Made by a program: the position numbers and the translations under genes | Notes under the pieces: generated by a model | Database searches by the model: none | Told to the model about the DNA's origin: nothing | The model's input: only the letters and a program-made list of their open reading frames with translations | IMG/VR virus record: IMGVR_UViG_3300014493_000009 | Span: 1 to 45,981 of that record | Reading direction: 5' to 3' (one strand) | Source of the DNA: a virus | DNA length: 45,981 nucleotides | Shown: one piece after another, positions 8,222 to 16,170 of the stretch | Layout of the letters: each line of letters opens with the position of its first letter | Numbering within the stretch: position 1 is the stretch's first letter

Positions 8222-10411
8222 ATGAATGATTTGACGCTAAGTATTAACGTCAGCGGGACAATGCCGGCAGAAAACGTAGCGGCACTGTTATCCTCTGCGG
8301 GCGTCAAAGTCGCTCCAGTGCAGACCGATCCCGCACAATCCATCGTCGGCCCGCGGATGTTCGCACCCGGTGACACGCCGGTTGCCGCTCCCGTAGTGGA
8401 CGCTGCGCCTCTCGTGCCCCTCAGCGACGACGGCGACTACGCGACTGTCAGCGGCACGAAAGTCCACCGCAGCGACTTCGCCTACGCTCCGTCTGGCTCT
8501 AAGCCCAGCGAATGGAAGCTCCCCGTGCACGACAAAGATCATGCGCAAAATGCTCTCGCCCGGTTCAATCAAACCGACCTTCCCGCCGACGCCAAGAGCG
8601 GAGTACGGAGTAAGGTAATCGCCGCTGCCCACAAATACGGCATCGACACTGTCGGCTTCGAAAAGGAACACGCCGACAAAAACTCCGACGCCGGTCCACC
8701 CGCGACTCCCGATCTTGGCCCGCGCACCGAGCCCAATGCCGGCCAGGTTGCCCTGGCGGAAGCAACTGTCGCACCTGCGACAACGGATCGCGCGGGCCAC
8801 CTGTTCTGGCTTCTGTCTGAACTCGCGGCCATGCAAATGGACGGCAAGGAAGTGTACGAGCTGCCCATCGCCATGACCGGCACATGGGTCAAGGACGGCC
8901 GGCGCTTCAGCATCACCGACGAAGACCTGGACGACATGATCCGCAACTTCGAAGGCCGTGGAAACGGTCTGACCGTCGTCGACTATGAACACGCATCGGA
9001 GCAGCCGGAAGTGGCCCGCGGCGGCCCTGTGCCCGCAGCCGGGTGGCACCACAAATTAGCGAAGAAGCAGATCACCAACAAGAAGGGCAAGCTGCTGAAC
9101 GCTCTCACGGCGCTCATTGAGTTTACTCCCGAAGCGAAGCGTATGCTGGAAGCCGGTGAGTATAAATTTTTCTCTCCTGCCATCCAGTTCGACAAGCACG
9201 ACAAAGAGACGGGGGCCGCAATTGGGGCCTATTTGAACTCCGGCGCGCTCACCAACAAGCCCTTCCTGGAGGACTTGCCTCCCATCGTTTTATCCGACCT
9301 CGTATTATCTGGTTTACAGAGTGTGCACGTTGGTAGTACAATTGCTTTGTCGCCGGATTTCAGCAATGGGGCGCTTGCAGTACCCGCCGCCGGCAAAGAG
9401 ATGAGCGAGAAGGAAACCAAGAAGGAGCTGAAGCTCATGGCGAAGAAGATGAAGGCGAAGAAAATCATGGAAGGCCCGGACGCCGGCAAGTTCGGCATGT
9501 ATGGCGAGGATGGCGGCATCGTCAAGACCTTCCACAGTAAAAAGATGAACGACACCTTGGAGTCCATGGCGGAAGCCGACCGCGACGCCATGTGCTCGGA
9601 GATGTGCGACATGGGAGATTTGAAGTTGGGCGAGCCGGAAATGGCGGCTGGCGTAGGTGGAAACATTGTCGGAGGCGAGACCGTGGCTCCCAAGGCCCTG
9701 GCCGCGTCCGAAGTACCCGCACCTGCTGCCGCGGCTCCCGTAGCTGCATTACCTGTGGCAGAAATTATTCCCGCTGCACCGGCAACACCGGCGGCGATAC
9801 CCGCGAAAGGAATTGAGACCATGAGCGAAAAGAAAACCACCGCCGTATTGCTGAGCGAATGCATGAACACCGAGACCGGACGCCTGGATGTTGAAAAGGT
9901 GGTCAACCTCGCCGCGACTCAGCAAATCACCCCTGCCGAGGCGTCCAAGGCGACGACTCTGAATGAGACCGTTGCCGGCGCCGTGCAGAAGGGGATCTTC
10001 ACCCCGCAGCAGTTCGGGACCGCAATAGGTTGGGCGTTGAAAGACGAAGCCGGATTCAACAGCTTCGTTGCCACTGCCAAGCCGCAGATTGATCTGGAGT
10101 CGCATGGTGTGAGCCTGACGAATACTCAGGGGCAGACCCATGAGCAGATTGCACGCGCCGCGACACCCGAGGGCGCCTTCCTGAAGCTGACCGAGGAAAT
10201 CTACACTCAGGGCAAGGCTGCAAATCCTGCCTACAGGTATGAGGATGCTCTGTTGTCGGCGAGCCGCCGGGATCGTGCAGGCTTCGACAACTATCGCAAT
10301 GCCACGGTGAATCTGACTGATCGTCCGAAGGTCGCTTCACTGAATCTTGGCGAACGCTCGGTGTTGCAGAACACCCTGTCCGAGAGTCTCGGTCGTGTAC
10401 CGCTAACGTAA
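8222..10411 (+). CDS. Mu I-like capsid protease with C-terminal scaffold
   Basis: 729 residues. About 70-150 is a small helical domain common in phage proteins (EWKLPVHDKDHAQNALAR and SKVIAAAHKYGID). About 190-370 matches the Mu gpI prohead protease type (ELPIAMTGTWVKDGRRFSIT, GLTVVDYEHAS, FTPEAKRMLEAGEYKFFSPA), which matures the head by cleaving scaffold and capsid proteins. After an acidic/lysine-rich stretch and an alanine-proline linker (about 490-533), residues 534-729 look like a scaffold or internal head protein. The start at 8222 lacks a ribosome-binding site but fits a promoter directly upstream. The decoration and capsid genes follow, as in Mu-like phages. Confidence 0.82.
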   Translation: MNDLTLSINVSGTMPAENVAALLSSAGVKVAPVQTDPAQSIVGPRMFAPGDTPVAAPVVDAAPLVPLSDDGDYATVSGTKVHRSDFAYAPSGSKPSEWKLPVHDKDHAQNALARFNQTDLPADAKSGVRSKVIAAAHKYGIDTVGFEKEHADKNSDAGPPATPDLGPRTEPNAGQVALAEATVAPATTDRAGHLFWLLSELAAMQMDGKEVYELPIAMTGTWVKDGRRFSITDEDLDDMIRNFEGRGNGLTVVDYEHASEQPEVARGGPVPAAGWHHKLAKKQITNKKGKLLNALTALIEFTPEAKRMLEAGEYKFFSPAIQFDKHDKETGAAIGAYLNSGALTNKPFLEDLPPIVLSDLVLSGLQSVHVGSTIALSPDFSNGALAVPAAGKEMSEKETKKELKLMAKKMKAKKIMEGPDAGKFGMYGEDGGIVKTFHSKKMNDTLESMAEADRDAMCSEMCDMGDLKLGEPEMAAGVGGNIVGGETVAPKALAASEVPAPAAAAPVAALPVAEIIPAAPATPAAIPAKGIETMSEKKTTAVLLSECMNTETGRLDVEKVVNLAATQQITPAEASKATTLNETVAGAVQKGIFTPQQFGTAIGWALKDEAGFNSFVATAKPQIDLESHGVSLTNTQGQTHEQIARAATPEGAFLKLTEEIYTQGKAANPAYRYEDALLSASRRDRAGFDNYRNATVNLTDRPKVASLNLGERSVLQNTLSESLGRVPLT
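9821..10411 (+). other. Possible in-frame nested scaffold start
   Basis: Inside the protease gene, ATG 9821 (MSEKKTTAVLLSECM) follows AAAGG ten bases upstream, just after the alanine-proline linker. It would give a separate 196-residue scaffold. In Mu and lambda the scaffold is known to be translated from an in-frame start within the protease gene. A similar MSEKETK start exists at 9401 with a weaker ribosome-binding site. Confidence 0.45.
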
Positions 10412-10441
10412 TCTCCGGCGCGCAGCAAGGCCCGGGAGCCC

Positions 10442-10460
10442 CAAGGGGAGCAACCCCTTG
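10442..10460 (+). terminator. Hairpin between scaffold and decoration genes
   Basis: CAAGGGG (10442-10448) and CCCCTTG (10454-10460) form a perfect 7-bp stem around AGCAA. No T-run follows, so it is more likely an RNA-stability or attenuation hairpin than a strong terminator. Confidence 0.4.
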
Positions 10461-10482
10461 ACTTAAAGAGTGAGGAGTCATC

Positions 10483-10980
10483 ATGTCACAAGATGCCGTT
10501 GTTATCGGTCTGAAGTCGACCAACAACCAAACGTTCTGCAAATACTGCGCGGCGCTGCTGGACACCGTGAATTCCGGTCAGTTCATTCCGCCCGCGGGTG
10601 CCAATGGTGGACCCGTCGCCGGATTGGCTACCAACTCAATCCTGTACTCCGGAATCTCCGACTACGTCGGCGGTGTGTTCCAGTGGACTCTCACCGGCGC
10701 CGCGTGGCCATCCTATGCATCGGGAAGCGGAACCAATCGCGTCCTGACTATTGGGACCACGGGCTTCTTCTACGGCCTATTCGTCGGCACCGGCACGATT
10801 GCCCCCGGCGATCGCTTGGTTGTGGCCGACCAGTACGGGCGTCTTGCCAGTATCGAAGCGGATGGTTTGGCTTACGCCGCCGGCACCACGGCCTACTTGG
10901 TCGGTACCGCCGCGGACGCGGCAACCGTTTCCGGACAGCGCTTCAAGGTGCAGATGCAACTTACGACCATCAAGGTGTAA
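10483..10980 (+). CDS. Head decoration / capsid cement-like protein
   Basis: 165 residues, glycine-, alanine- and threonine-rich and predicted beta, including GDRLVVADQYGRLASIEADG and GTTAYLVGTAADAATVSG. This pattern resembles the DUF2190-type head decoration proteins that sit on the capsid surface. The gene lies between the protease/scaffold and the major capsid, the standard position. ATG 10483 is preceded by GTGAGGAG. The N-terminal FCKYCAALLDT cysteines are unusual for this class. Function is inferred from position and composition. Confidence 0.65.
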   Translation: MSQDAVVIGLKSTNNQTFCKYCAALLDTVNSGQFIPPAGANGGPVAGLATNSILYSGISDYVGGVFQWTLTGAAWPSYASGSGTNRVLTIGTTGFFYGLFVGTGTIAPGDRLVVADQYGRLASIEADGLAYAAGTTAYLVGTAADAATVSGQRFKVQMQLTTIKV

Positions 10981-10989
10981 AGGTACGCT

Positions 10990-11009
10990 GCCGGGGCCAG
11001 CACCCCGGC
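10990..11009 (+). terminator. Hairpin in the leader before the major capsid gene
   Basis: GCCGGGG (10990-10996) and CCCCGGC (11003-11009) make a perfect 7-bp stem with a 6-base loop. There is no T-run. The 176-base gap between decoration and capsid genes otherwise contains no convincing gene; the hairpin could protect or attenuate the capsid message. Confidence 0.4.
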
Positions 11010-11156
11010 GTTGTGGCTCGCGTCACGTGAACTGCTGGCAAGGACGATGAACGGGACGCGCAAGGGTGGGAAGTGAAGGGCGGCAAATGCCGTCGCACAC
11101 AACCTGCCCGGGGAGACGGCCGGAGAGGTCCCCTAACACCGTGCTGAGGTTCTATC

Positions 11157-12122
11157 ATGCCGTCATCTACACAGCAAGTACACGTAGACGCCGCCCTCAC
11201 GCAGATTTCGGTGGACTTCGCCAACGATAAGTTGGGTGGCTATGTCTCCGAAGGTGTGTGGCCGGTTGTCACTGTGCAGAATGCAAGCGATTTTGCATTC
11301 TTCATGTCCAAACAGAAACTGCGTCGGTACAATACGACCCTTGGGCCCGGTGCTGATTTTAACCGCCTGACGCTGGAATACGACAAGCGTCTGTGGTACT
11401 TCGCCGATGGGCACGGGGTGGAAGTTGCAATCCCGGACCAGATCCGTGCGAATGCCGACCCCGCGGCTCAACTCGACATCCAGAGCACCAAGCTGGCAAC
11501 CGAGACTATACTGATTGACCAGGAGTACAATCTGGCCGTCGGCTCCCTTGGGAGCAGCTCTGCCTTGACGGCTGCAGGTGTGACCTATGTCACATTGAGC
11601 GGTACCAATCAATGGTCCGATCAGACCAACAGCGATCCGCTGTCGGTGATCGATGCCGCGAAGATCACGATCGCCAATCAGTGTGCCGTCTACGGCAACG
11701 CCATGGTGATCAGCGACGCAGTGTATGTTGCGCTGCGCAACCACCCCCGCATTCGTGAATACTTCAAATACCCCGGTATGGCGATGAAGCCCCTCTCCGT
11801 CGACATGCTCCGCGAGTATTTCGGTTTGGAGTATCTGTTCGTCGGAGCCCCCCGCTACCAGACGGCAGTGGATGGAGCGGCGGACGCTTTGGCGCCCATC
11901 TGGGGAAAGAATGCCTACTTGTTCTACCGTCCTCCCAACCCGGGGCTGATGGAGCCGTCGTTCGGCTATACGTTCCTGTGGACCGGTCAGGGCTTCGGGC
12001 AGTTAGTGGCTCGTTACCGGGAGCAGTGGAAGACTCAGGACGTGATCCAATGTCAGAAATATTACGCGCAAGTCGTTGTAGTGCCCCAAGCTGCATACGC
12101 TTGGTTGAATGCCGTGGCATAA
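11157..12122 (+). CDS. Major capsid protein
   Basis: 321 residues with the features of an HK97-fold coat protein of the smaller Mu-like class: an N-terminal arm, KLRRYNTTLGPGADFNRLTLEYD, a central domain with YGNAMVISDAVYVALRNHPRIREYFKYPG, and a C-terminal REQWKTQDVIQCQKYYAQVVV. It follows the protease/scaffold and decoration genes and is followed by a terminator-like hairpin, as expected for a highly expressed coat gene. ATG 11157 has GAGG seven bases upstream. Assignment is based on position plus these patterns. Confidence 0.82.
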   Translation: MPSSTQQVHVDAALTQISVDFANDKLGGYVSEGVWPVVTVQNASDFAFFMSKQKLRRYNTTLGPGADFNRLTLEYDKRLWYFADGHGVEVAIPDQIRANADPAAQLDIQSTKLATETILIDQEYNLAVGSLGSSSALTAAGVTYVTLSGTNQWSDQTNSDPLSVIDAAKITIANQCAVYGNAMVISDAVYVALRNHPRIREYFKYPGMAMKPLSVDMLREYFGLEYLFVGAPRYQTAVDGAADALAPIWGKNAYLFYRPPNPGLMEPSFGYTFLWTGQGFGQLVARYREQWKTQDVIQCQKYYAQVVVVPQAAYAWLNAVA

Positions 12123-12136
12123 GCTTGTCGACTCTA

Positions 12137-12168
12137 GGGGCGGCCATTCAAGCCGCTCCTTCAGTTTT
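12137..12168 (+). terminator. Rho-independent terminator after the major capsid gene
   Basis: GGGGCGGC (12137-12144) pairs with GCCGCTCC (12152-12159), eight pairs including one G-U, around a 7-base loop, then TTCAGTTTT. Likely reduces readthrough from the capsid gene into the connector genes. Confidence 0.6.
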
Positions 12169-12197
12169 AGATGTGACAGCAGTTAGGGAGGATTGAA

Positions 12198-12593
12198 GTG
12201 AAAATTCAAGTATTCGGCACTGGCGATGTACTCCACGGTGTTAGCGACGAGCATGGCGTGCAGATTCAACTTTTACGCCTGCCCCCCGGAATTCACGCTA
12301 CGGTTGAGGAAGATCCGGACCACTGCAAAATCACCGACGCTTTGGCGCAGTATTTGATCGACACGACAAATGGTCATGTCAAGCTCTATGTTCCTCCGGT
12401 CGACAAGCCGATCGAAGTCATGGTCTCCGTCAAAGACGACTCCGAGAAGACCAAACGGCAAGAGGCCCTGGCTGCCGCACAGAATGCGCAGCGCGAGCAG
12501 TTTGAGCAGGGGAAGAAGCTGCAGGATGAGCGGTATAAGCAGGCGGAAGCCGACCGTGCGGCCGAGAAGGTGCGGGTGGCGGGGAAGAAGTAG
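12198..12593 (+). CDS. Hypothetical protein with charged C-terminal coiled coil
   Basis: 131 residues. The first half (MKIQVFGTGDVLHGVSDEHG, VKLYVPPVDKP) appears beta-stranded; residues about 80-131 are a lysine/glutamate-rich helix likely to coil. GTG 12198 has GGGAGGA five bases upstream. It lies between the capsid and the Ig-like decoration gene, so it is probably a head or head-tail joining protein. I do not recognise the family. Confidence 0.6.
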   Translation: MKIQVFGTGDVLHGVSDEHGVQIQLLRLPPGIHATVEEDPDHCKITDALAQYLIDTTNGHVKLYVPPVDKPIEVMVSVKDDSEKTKRQEALAAAQNAQREQFEQGKKLQDERYKQAEADRAAEKVRVAGKK

Positions 12594-12652
12594 TAGGGCA
12601 ATAGGGAGTTCGCGGGGTGGCGACTACCACACCCCTTTAGGGAGAATGCAAA

Positions 12653-13411
12653 ATGGCTATCATCGCACAGATTCAACCTCGCGGCAGCTTTCAGATCCAG
12701 ACTTTCAGCGGAGAAGCTCCACGGCTCACGAAGATATTCCTCTCCGGGCTGTCGACCAATGCGGTCAACTACGTCATCCATGGACTGCCCACCGGGGCGG
12801 TGCCGATTGCCACGATCCTTGTGCCTGGCGTTACCGGTGGCGGCCTTTGGGCAGAGTCGCAACCGGCGGATGCCTCGCAGAGTTTTGCCCTTACCGCCGC
12901 GGCCGCCGCCGCCAGCAGCGTTACGGTTTATACCGGCACGATTCCCGATGGAGTGGCGACCAATGCCATCACTTTGACTGCCGCGGCCGGTTACTCCGGC
13001 GGGGCGACCGTGTATACTGGTACGGTGAATGGTGGAGCAAGCAACGCCTATGTCGGCAGTTACTTCGATGTGACCGGGTTCGACAACTCCAGCAATAATG
13101 GCGTGTTTCTCTGCATCGCATCGACTGCTACAACCCTGACGCTTAACAACGGCAGCGGCGTAGCGGACACGCATGCGGCTACGGCGACCACTGGCGGATT
13201 GATTGGCAGCTACTTGACCGTGGCGGGATTTGGTAATTCTGCCAACAACGGTACGTTCCAAGTTTCGGCGCAGACAGCGACTACGATTACCTTGTCCAAT
13301 AGTTCCGGCGTGGCGCAGACCGCGACTGCGGGAACGGCCACCGGCGGCTTCGTTTACCTTGAGCCGGCCACCGGCGGCGCTACCTACGGGTCGCTGTACA
13401 TGATTTACTAA
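12653..13411 (+). CDS. Ig-like beta-module virion protein
   Basis: 252 residues. After an N-terminal domain (1-80), the chain is made of threonine/glycine-rich beta modules: a full module at about 107-180 containing YFDVTGFDNSSNNGVFLC and STATTLTLNNGSGV, then a shorter copy at about 185-233 with YLTVAGFGNSANNGTF. Related modules occur in the giant fibre at 22956 and the spike at 28098. Such modules usually decorate head or tail surfaces and may bind cell-surface glycans. AGGGAG precedes ATG 12653. The exact virion location is unknown. Confidence 0.65.
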   Translation: MAIIAQIQPRGSFQIQTFSGEAPRLTKIFLSGLSTNAVNYVIHGLPTGAVPIATILVPGVTGGGLWAESQPADASQSFALTAAAAAASSVTVYTGTIPDGVATNAITLTAAAGYSGGATVYTGTVNGGASNAYVGSYFDVTGFDNSSNNGVFLCIASTATTLTLNNGSGVADTHAATATTGGLIGSYLTVAGFGNSANNGTFQVSAQTATTITLSNSSGVAQTATAGTATGGFVYLEPATGGATYGSLYMIY

Positions 13412-13431
13412 TCTTGACGGGATAAGTGAAC

Positions 13432-13476
13432 AAGCCCCCTTCACCGCCTCCACACGGGGGCTTTGAAGGGGGTTTT
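13432..13476 (+). promoter_or_regulatory. Two mutually exclusive hairpins over a ribosome-binding site
   Basis: The C-run at 13435-13439 can pair in two ways: AAGCCCCC (13432-13439) with GGGGGCTT (13456-13463), or CCCCCTTCA (13435-13443) with TGAAGGGGG (13464-13472), the latter followed by TTTT. The second helix hides the ribosome-binding site of the next gene and also looks like a terminator; the first leaves it free. Confidence 0.55.
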
Positions 13477-13479
13477 CAT

Positions 13480-14016
13480 TTGAGCGAGACTTCCACGTCC
13501 TACTGCACAACGCAGGATGTTTACAATCAATTCCCCGTATTTGTCCCCAATCAGACCGGCAACGTGTCGGACTCCGTCGTGCAGTCCTGGATTGACGACG
13601 CCGGGGCGTACATCTATGCCCTGTTCCTGTCCCGCGGGATTAACCTCACTTCGATTCAGGCGACGACGGGGCTCACGCCGGTTCAACTCTACATCCTCCG
13701 CATGTTGAACAGGGAGAGCGGCACGAAGGATTTGGCGGCCGTGATCCGCTACAGCAATACGTCGGCCGACATGGGAGCGTTTGGAGCGCAGCAGGATCAA
13801 CCGAAGACGTCATTGGTGGCAAACCGGTTCAGGGATGGCCGGTTCAGCGAGATCCTGCGTGGAAGTTTCGACAAAGTGTTCCTGCCGAATATCGCGCGCA
13901 CCACGTCCATTTCGCCGACGATTCCAGGCAGCATATCGGGCGGCGACACGGAACCCGGATTGACGGCGCAGCAAGAGGGGCTCAATTCATTCTTCGTAAA
14001 ATCGGAACAGTGGTAG
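13480..14016 (+). CDS. Mu gp36-like (DUF1320) head-tail connector
   Basis: 178 residues from TTG 13480, which has AAGGGGG seven bases upstream. The alternative GTG 13426 would add proline-rich residues encoded by the hairpin region and is unlikely. The pattern YCTTQDVYNQFP, an alpha-helical SVVQSWIDDAGAYIYALF and LYILRMLNRESGTKDLAAVIRYS is typical of gp36/gp6-type connectors that join the portal to the tail. The gpG/S-type gene follows, as in Mu-like phages. The TTG start and overlapping hairpins suggest limited translation. Confidence 0.75.
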   Translation: MSETSTSYCTTQDVYNQFPVFVPNQTGNVSDSVVQSWIDDAGAYIYALFLSRGINLTSIQATTGLTPVQLYILRMLNRESGTKDLAAVIRYSNTSADMGAFGAQQDQPKTSLVANRFRDGRFSEILRGSFDKVFLPNIARTTSISPTIPGSISGGDTEPGLTAQQEGLNSFFVKSEQW

Positions 14017-14019
14017 CCT

Positions 14020-14652
14020 ATGCTAAACATCACCGGCACGGTCAGTTGGCAATACGGCGAGTATGCTCCGGCGGCAGACCCCGACGCCGCGCTCCATTTG
14101 AGCCTGCAGATTCTGGAAACCCGTCTGACCGACTGGTCTGACATCTTCGAAGAGAAAACCGCCCCCGTGATGCAGCGTGCGGTGCAAGAGCAGATCCGGA
14201 GTGAAGGCGATGCCCTGGATACCTTCTGGGCCCCTCTCGCTCCTGCCACTGTCGCTGATCGGGAGAAGAAGGGATTGGGCGGAGCACATCCGATGCTGCA
14301 GCGCAGTGGTTGGCTGATTGACTCCTTCGCGGCCGGCGATACGGATCACATCCAAGAGGTGACAGCGGACACAATGGACTGGGGCTCCGCGCTTCCCTAC
14401 TCCCTCTACCTCCATACAGGTACACAGGAGGGGTATCGCATCGGCCGCAGCAGTTTGGGGCATCTAGGACTGGGCATCATGAAGGCCCATGGAGCAACCG
14501 CCGTGGGTATGCCCGGACGCCAGATTATCAATATGACTGAGGAACTGCAGAACCGTATTCGCTGGGACTTCCCGCGGGCGCTGGCGGATGCCGCGGTCAG
14601 AGCACATTTCGAAGTAGATCAAGCGGGGGAGCCGCAGGAGCCTCCGGTCTAG
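14020..14652 (+). CDS. Tail completion / virion morphogenesis protein (Mu gpG, P2 gpS-like)
   Basis: 210 residues with the signature of the Phage_tail_S family: WSDIFEEKTAPVMQRAVQEQ, FWAPLAPATVADREKKG, HPMLQRSGWLIDSF and YSLYLHTGT. These proteins finish the neck so that head and tail can join. The gene begins three bases after the connector stop and has no clear ribosome-binding site, so translation is probably coupled. It is followed by the tail terminator candidate. Confidence 0.75.
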   Translation: MLNITGTVSWQYGEYAPAADPDAALHLSLQILETRLTDWSDIFEEKTAPVMQRAVQEQIRSEGDALDTFWAPLAPATVADREKKGLGGAHPMLQRSGWLIDSFAAGDTDHIQEVTADTMDWGSALPYSLYLHTGTQEGYRIGRSSLGHLGLGIMKAHGATAVGMPGRQIINMTEELQNRIRWDFPRALADAAVRAHFEVDQAGEPQEPPV

Positions 14653-14660
14653 GAGAAGTG

Positions 14661-15242
14661 ATGGGATTCAGTCCGTATTACAAAGCTCTCTTTACGCAGC
14701 CCTTCATCCTGCAGATGGTGGCGATCATCCAAGCCGATATGCAGAGTGCGCTGAACCTTGTGACCGGGGTGACATTTAATCCCGCCACTCCGACTCTCGG
14801 CCTGCAGTCCTACATCGAGTACGACCTGGCCGTCATGCCGCCGGGAAATGTACCGCAGCTTATCGTCACTCCGCCGCGCGTATTGAAGATCGACGAGGGT
14901 AGTCAGCTAACGGAGCGTAGCGGCGGTATGCTGGAATTCATCACCACCGTAGGAAACCAGAGCCCCAATGTCTTAGCGCAGAACCTCCAAATGTACCTCC
15001 GTGCGCTTGCTTACGTGATCGACACCGCGGAGTCGAATGCGGCTTCGGACCAGAGCCAAATGTACCAATCGCTGCCCATTAGTCTGCCCTTCTGGACACC
15101 GACCACGACGACCCCGATTCAAACCGGATCGCTGATTTATATGCGGGTTGTCAGCATGGAGTTCGGCAATCTATACCGTAATCAGCAGGGTTTCCTGCAG
15201 GCGGCGTCTTTGCTTGCAAGGATAGACCTTGAAGAGGTATAG
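14661..15242 (+). CDS. Probable tail terminator / neck protein
   Basis: 193 residues. ATG 14661 is chosen because AGGAG lies five bases upstream; GTG 14658 is in frame just before it. Elements such as IIQADMQSALNLVTGV, LIVTPPRVLKIDEGSQ and LLARIDLEEV suggest an alpha/beta protein of the tail terminator size range. The position between the gpG-like gene and the tail tube supports a role capping the tail tube. No diagnostic motif is visible. Confidence 0.5.
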   Translation: MGFSPYYKALFTQPFILQMVAIIQADMQSALNLVTGVTFNPATPTLGLQSYIEYDLAVMPPGNVPQLIVTPPRVLKIDEGSQLTERSGGMLEFITTVGNQSPNVLAQNLQMYLRALAYVIDTAESNAASDQSQMYQSLPISLPFWTPTTTTPIQTGSLIYMRVVSMEFGNLYRNQQGFLQAASLLARIDLEEV

Positions 15243-15258
15243 CAAACTGGGGTATAAT
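15229..15258 (+). promoter_or_regulatory. Promoter-like sequence inside the tail operon
   Basis: TTGAAG (15229-15234) and a perfect TATAAT (15253-15258) lie 18 bases apart, starting within the end of the preceding gene. The transcript would begin about 30 bases before ATG 15297. Confidence 0.5.
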
Positions 15259-15296
15259 TCCTTTGTGAACTGTAGGTAAGGGGAGGGCGTGACACC

Positions 15297-15677
15297 ATGT
15301 CGATGATCGCAACGTTAAGCGGTACCGTTACTCTGATTGACAGCGATACGGGGACGGTGGCACTGAGCAAATCACTGTCGGTGTCGTTCACCGGCCTGCT
15401 TTCCTCCGTGGCCAATGCGGTGCTGGTCGGGACAGGCAACACGACCGTGGTAATCCCCAACACTACGGCCAATTTTATCTACGTGAAAAATAACCACGCC
15501 ACGCAGACCCTGACGGTGACATGGACCCCCAACGGCGGTTCCTCCGCTGCCGTGCAGACGCTTGAGCCCGGCGGTGTGGCAATCATCGTCCAGCCAGCGA
15601 CGGGCGGCGGCATTACGGCAATGGTCCTGACGGCCTCCGGAGCCAGTACGCCGGTGGAGTGGATGATCCTCGGATAG
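15297..15677 (+). CDS. Small beta-rich hypothetical protein
   Basis: 126 residues, nearly all threonine-, valine- and serine-rich strands (ATLSGTVTLIDSDTGTVALS, NFIYVKNNHATQTLTVTW, LEPGGVAIIVQPATGGG). Such small beta-sandwiches are common as decoration or tail-associated proteins. AGGGGAGGG lies nine bases before the ATG, and a promoter-like sequence lies just upstream, so it may be expressed more strongly than its neighbours. Family not recognised. Confidence 0.6.
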   Translation: MSMIATLSGTVTLIDSDTGTVALSKSLSVSFTGLLSSVANAVLVGTGNTTVVIPNTTANFIYVKNNHATQTLTVTWTPNGGSSAAVQTLEPGGVAIIVQPATGGGITAMVLTASGASTPVEWMILG

Positions 15678-15690
15678 TCGGAGCGGATTG

Positions 15691-16164
15691 ATGTTGAAGA
15701 CTTACCAAGTAGTGAATGATCACTTCTCCCTGACGGCTCCCGCGGAGCGCAGGATCTCCGTGGAAGAGACGGGTATGCCGGGCGACTTTATCAAGCTGGA
15801 CTGTATCGCCGACCTCGGCAAGGGTGAACGGTTCCGCACGGCGAATCCGGATGAGATTATAAGGTTTGATCATCTGGTGGCGCTTGGCTACCTGACGCTT
15901 GCCGGTGAGGATGCGGAGTTTGAGGAGCCCCAGCCGAAAGTGGAAGCGCCGATTCTCGCGGATGGGGAATTCATCGTCATCAAGGCGGAGTCGATCGGCC
16001 TGCAGGGGATTGTGCTCGACTACAAGTCCCCCGACATGAAGGAATTCAAAGCGGTGACGGGCAGCTTGGCGGTAACTCCCGGGGTGAAGTTGAAAGCCCA
16101 AGGGCCGTCGGCGGAAGCGGTGATGGCGCGGTTGATACGAGAGAAGATTATTGCGAAGGAGTAA
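15691..16164 (+). CDS. Hypothetical protein before the tail tube gene
   Basis: 157 residues from ATG 15691 (GGAG seven bases upstream); TTG 15688 is also in frame. Contains YQVVNDHFSLTAPAERRISVE, DEIIRFDHLVALGYLTL and a C-terminal helix EAVMARLIREKIIAKE. Probably a small soluble virion or assembly protein. The family is not recognised and position alone does not settle its role. Confidence 0.55.
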   Translation: MLKTYQVVNDHFSLTAPAERRISVEETGMPGDFIKLDCIADLGKGERFRTANPDEIIRFDHLVALGYLTLAGEDAEFEEPQPKVEAPILADGEFIVIKAESIGLQGIVLDYKSPDMKEFKAVTGSLAVTPGVKLKAQGPSAEAVMARLIREKIIAKE

Positions 16165-16170
16165 GCGAAA

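Noticed and set aside
12386-13510. A long minus-strand frame opposite the connector region
   Set aside because: It lies opposite well-supported + strand genes, is arginine/glycine-rich as antisense frames in GC-rich DNA are, and has no promoter or ribosome-binding site.
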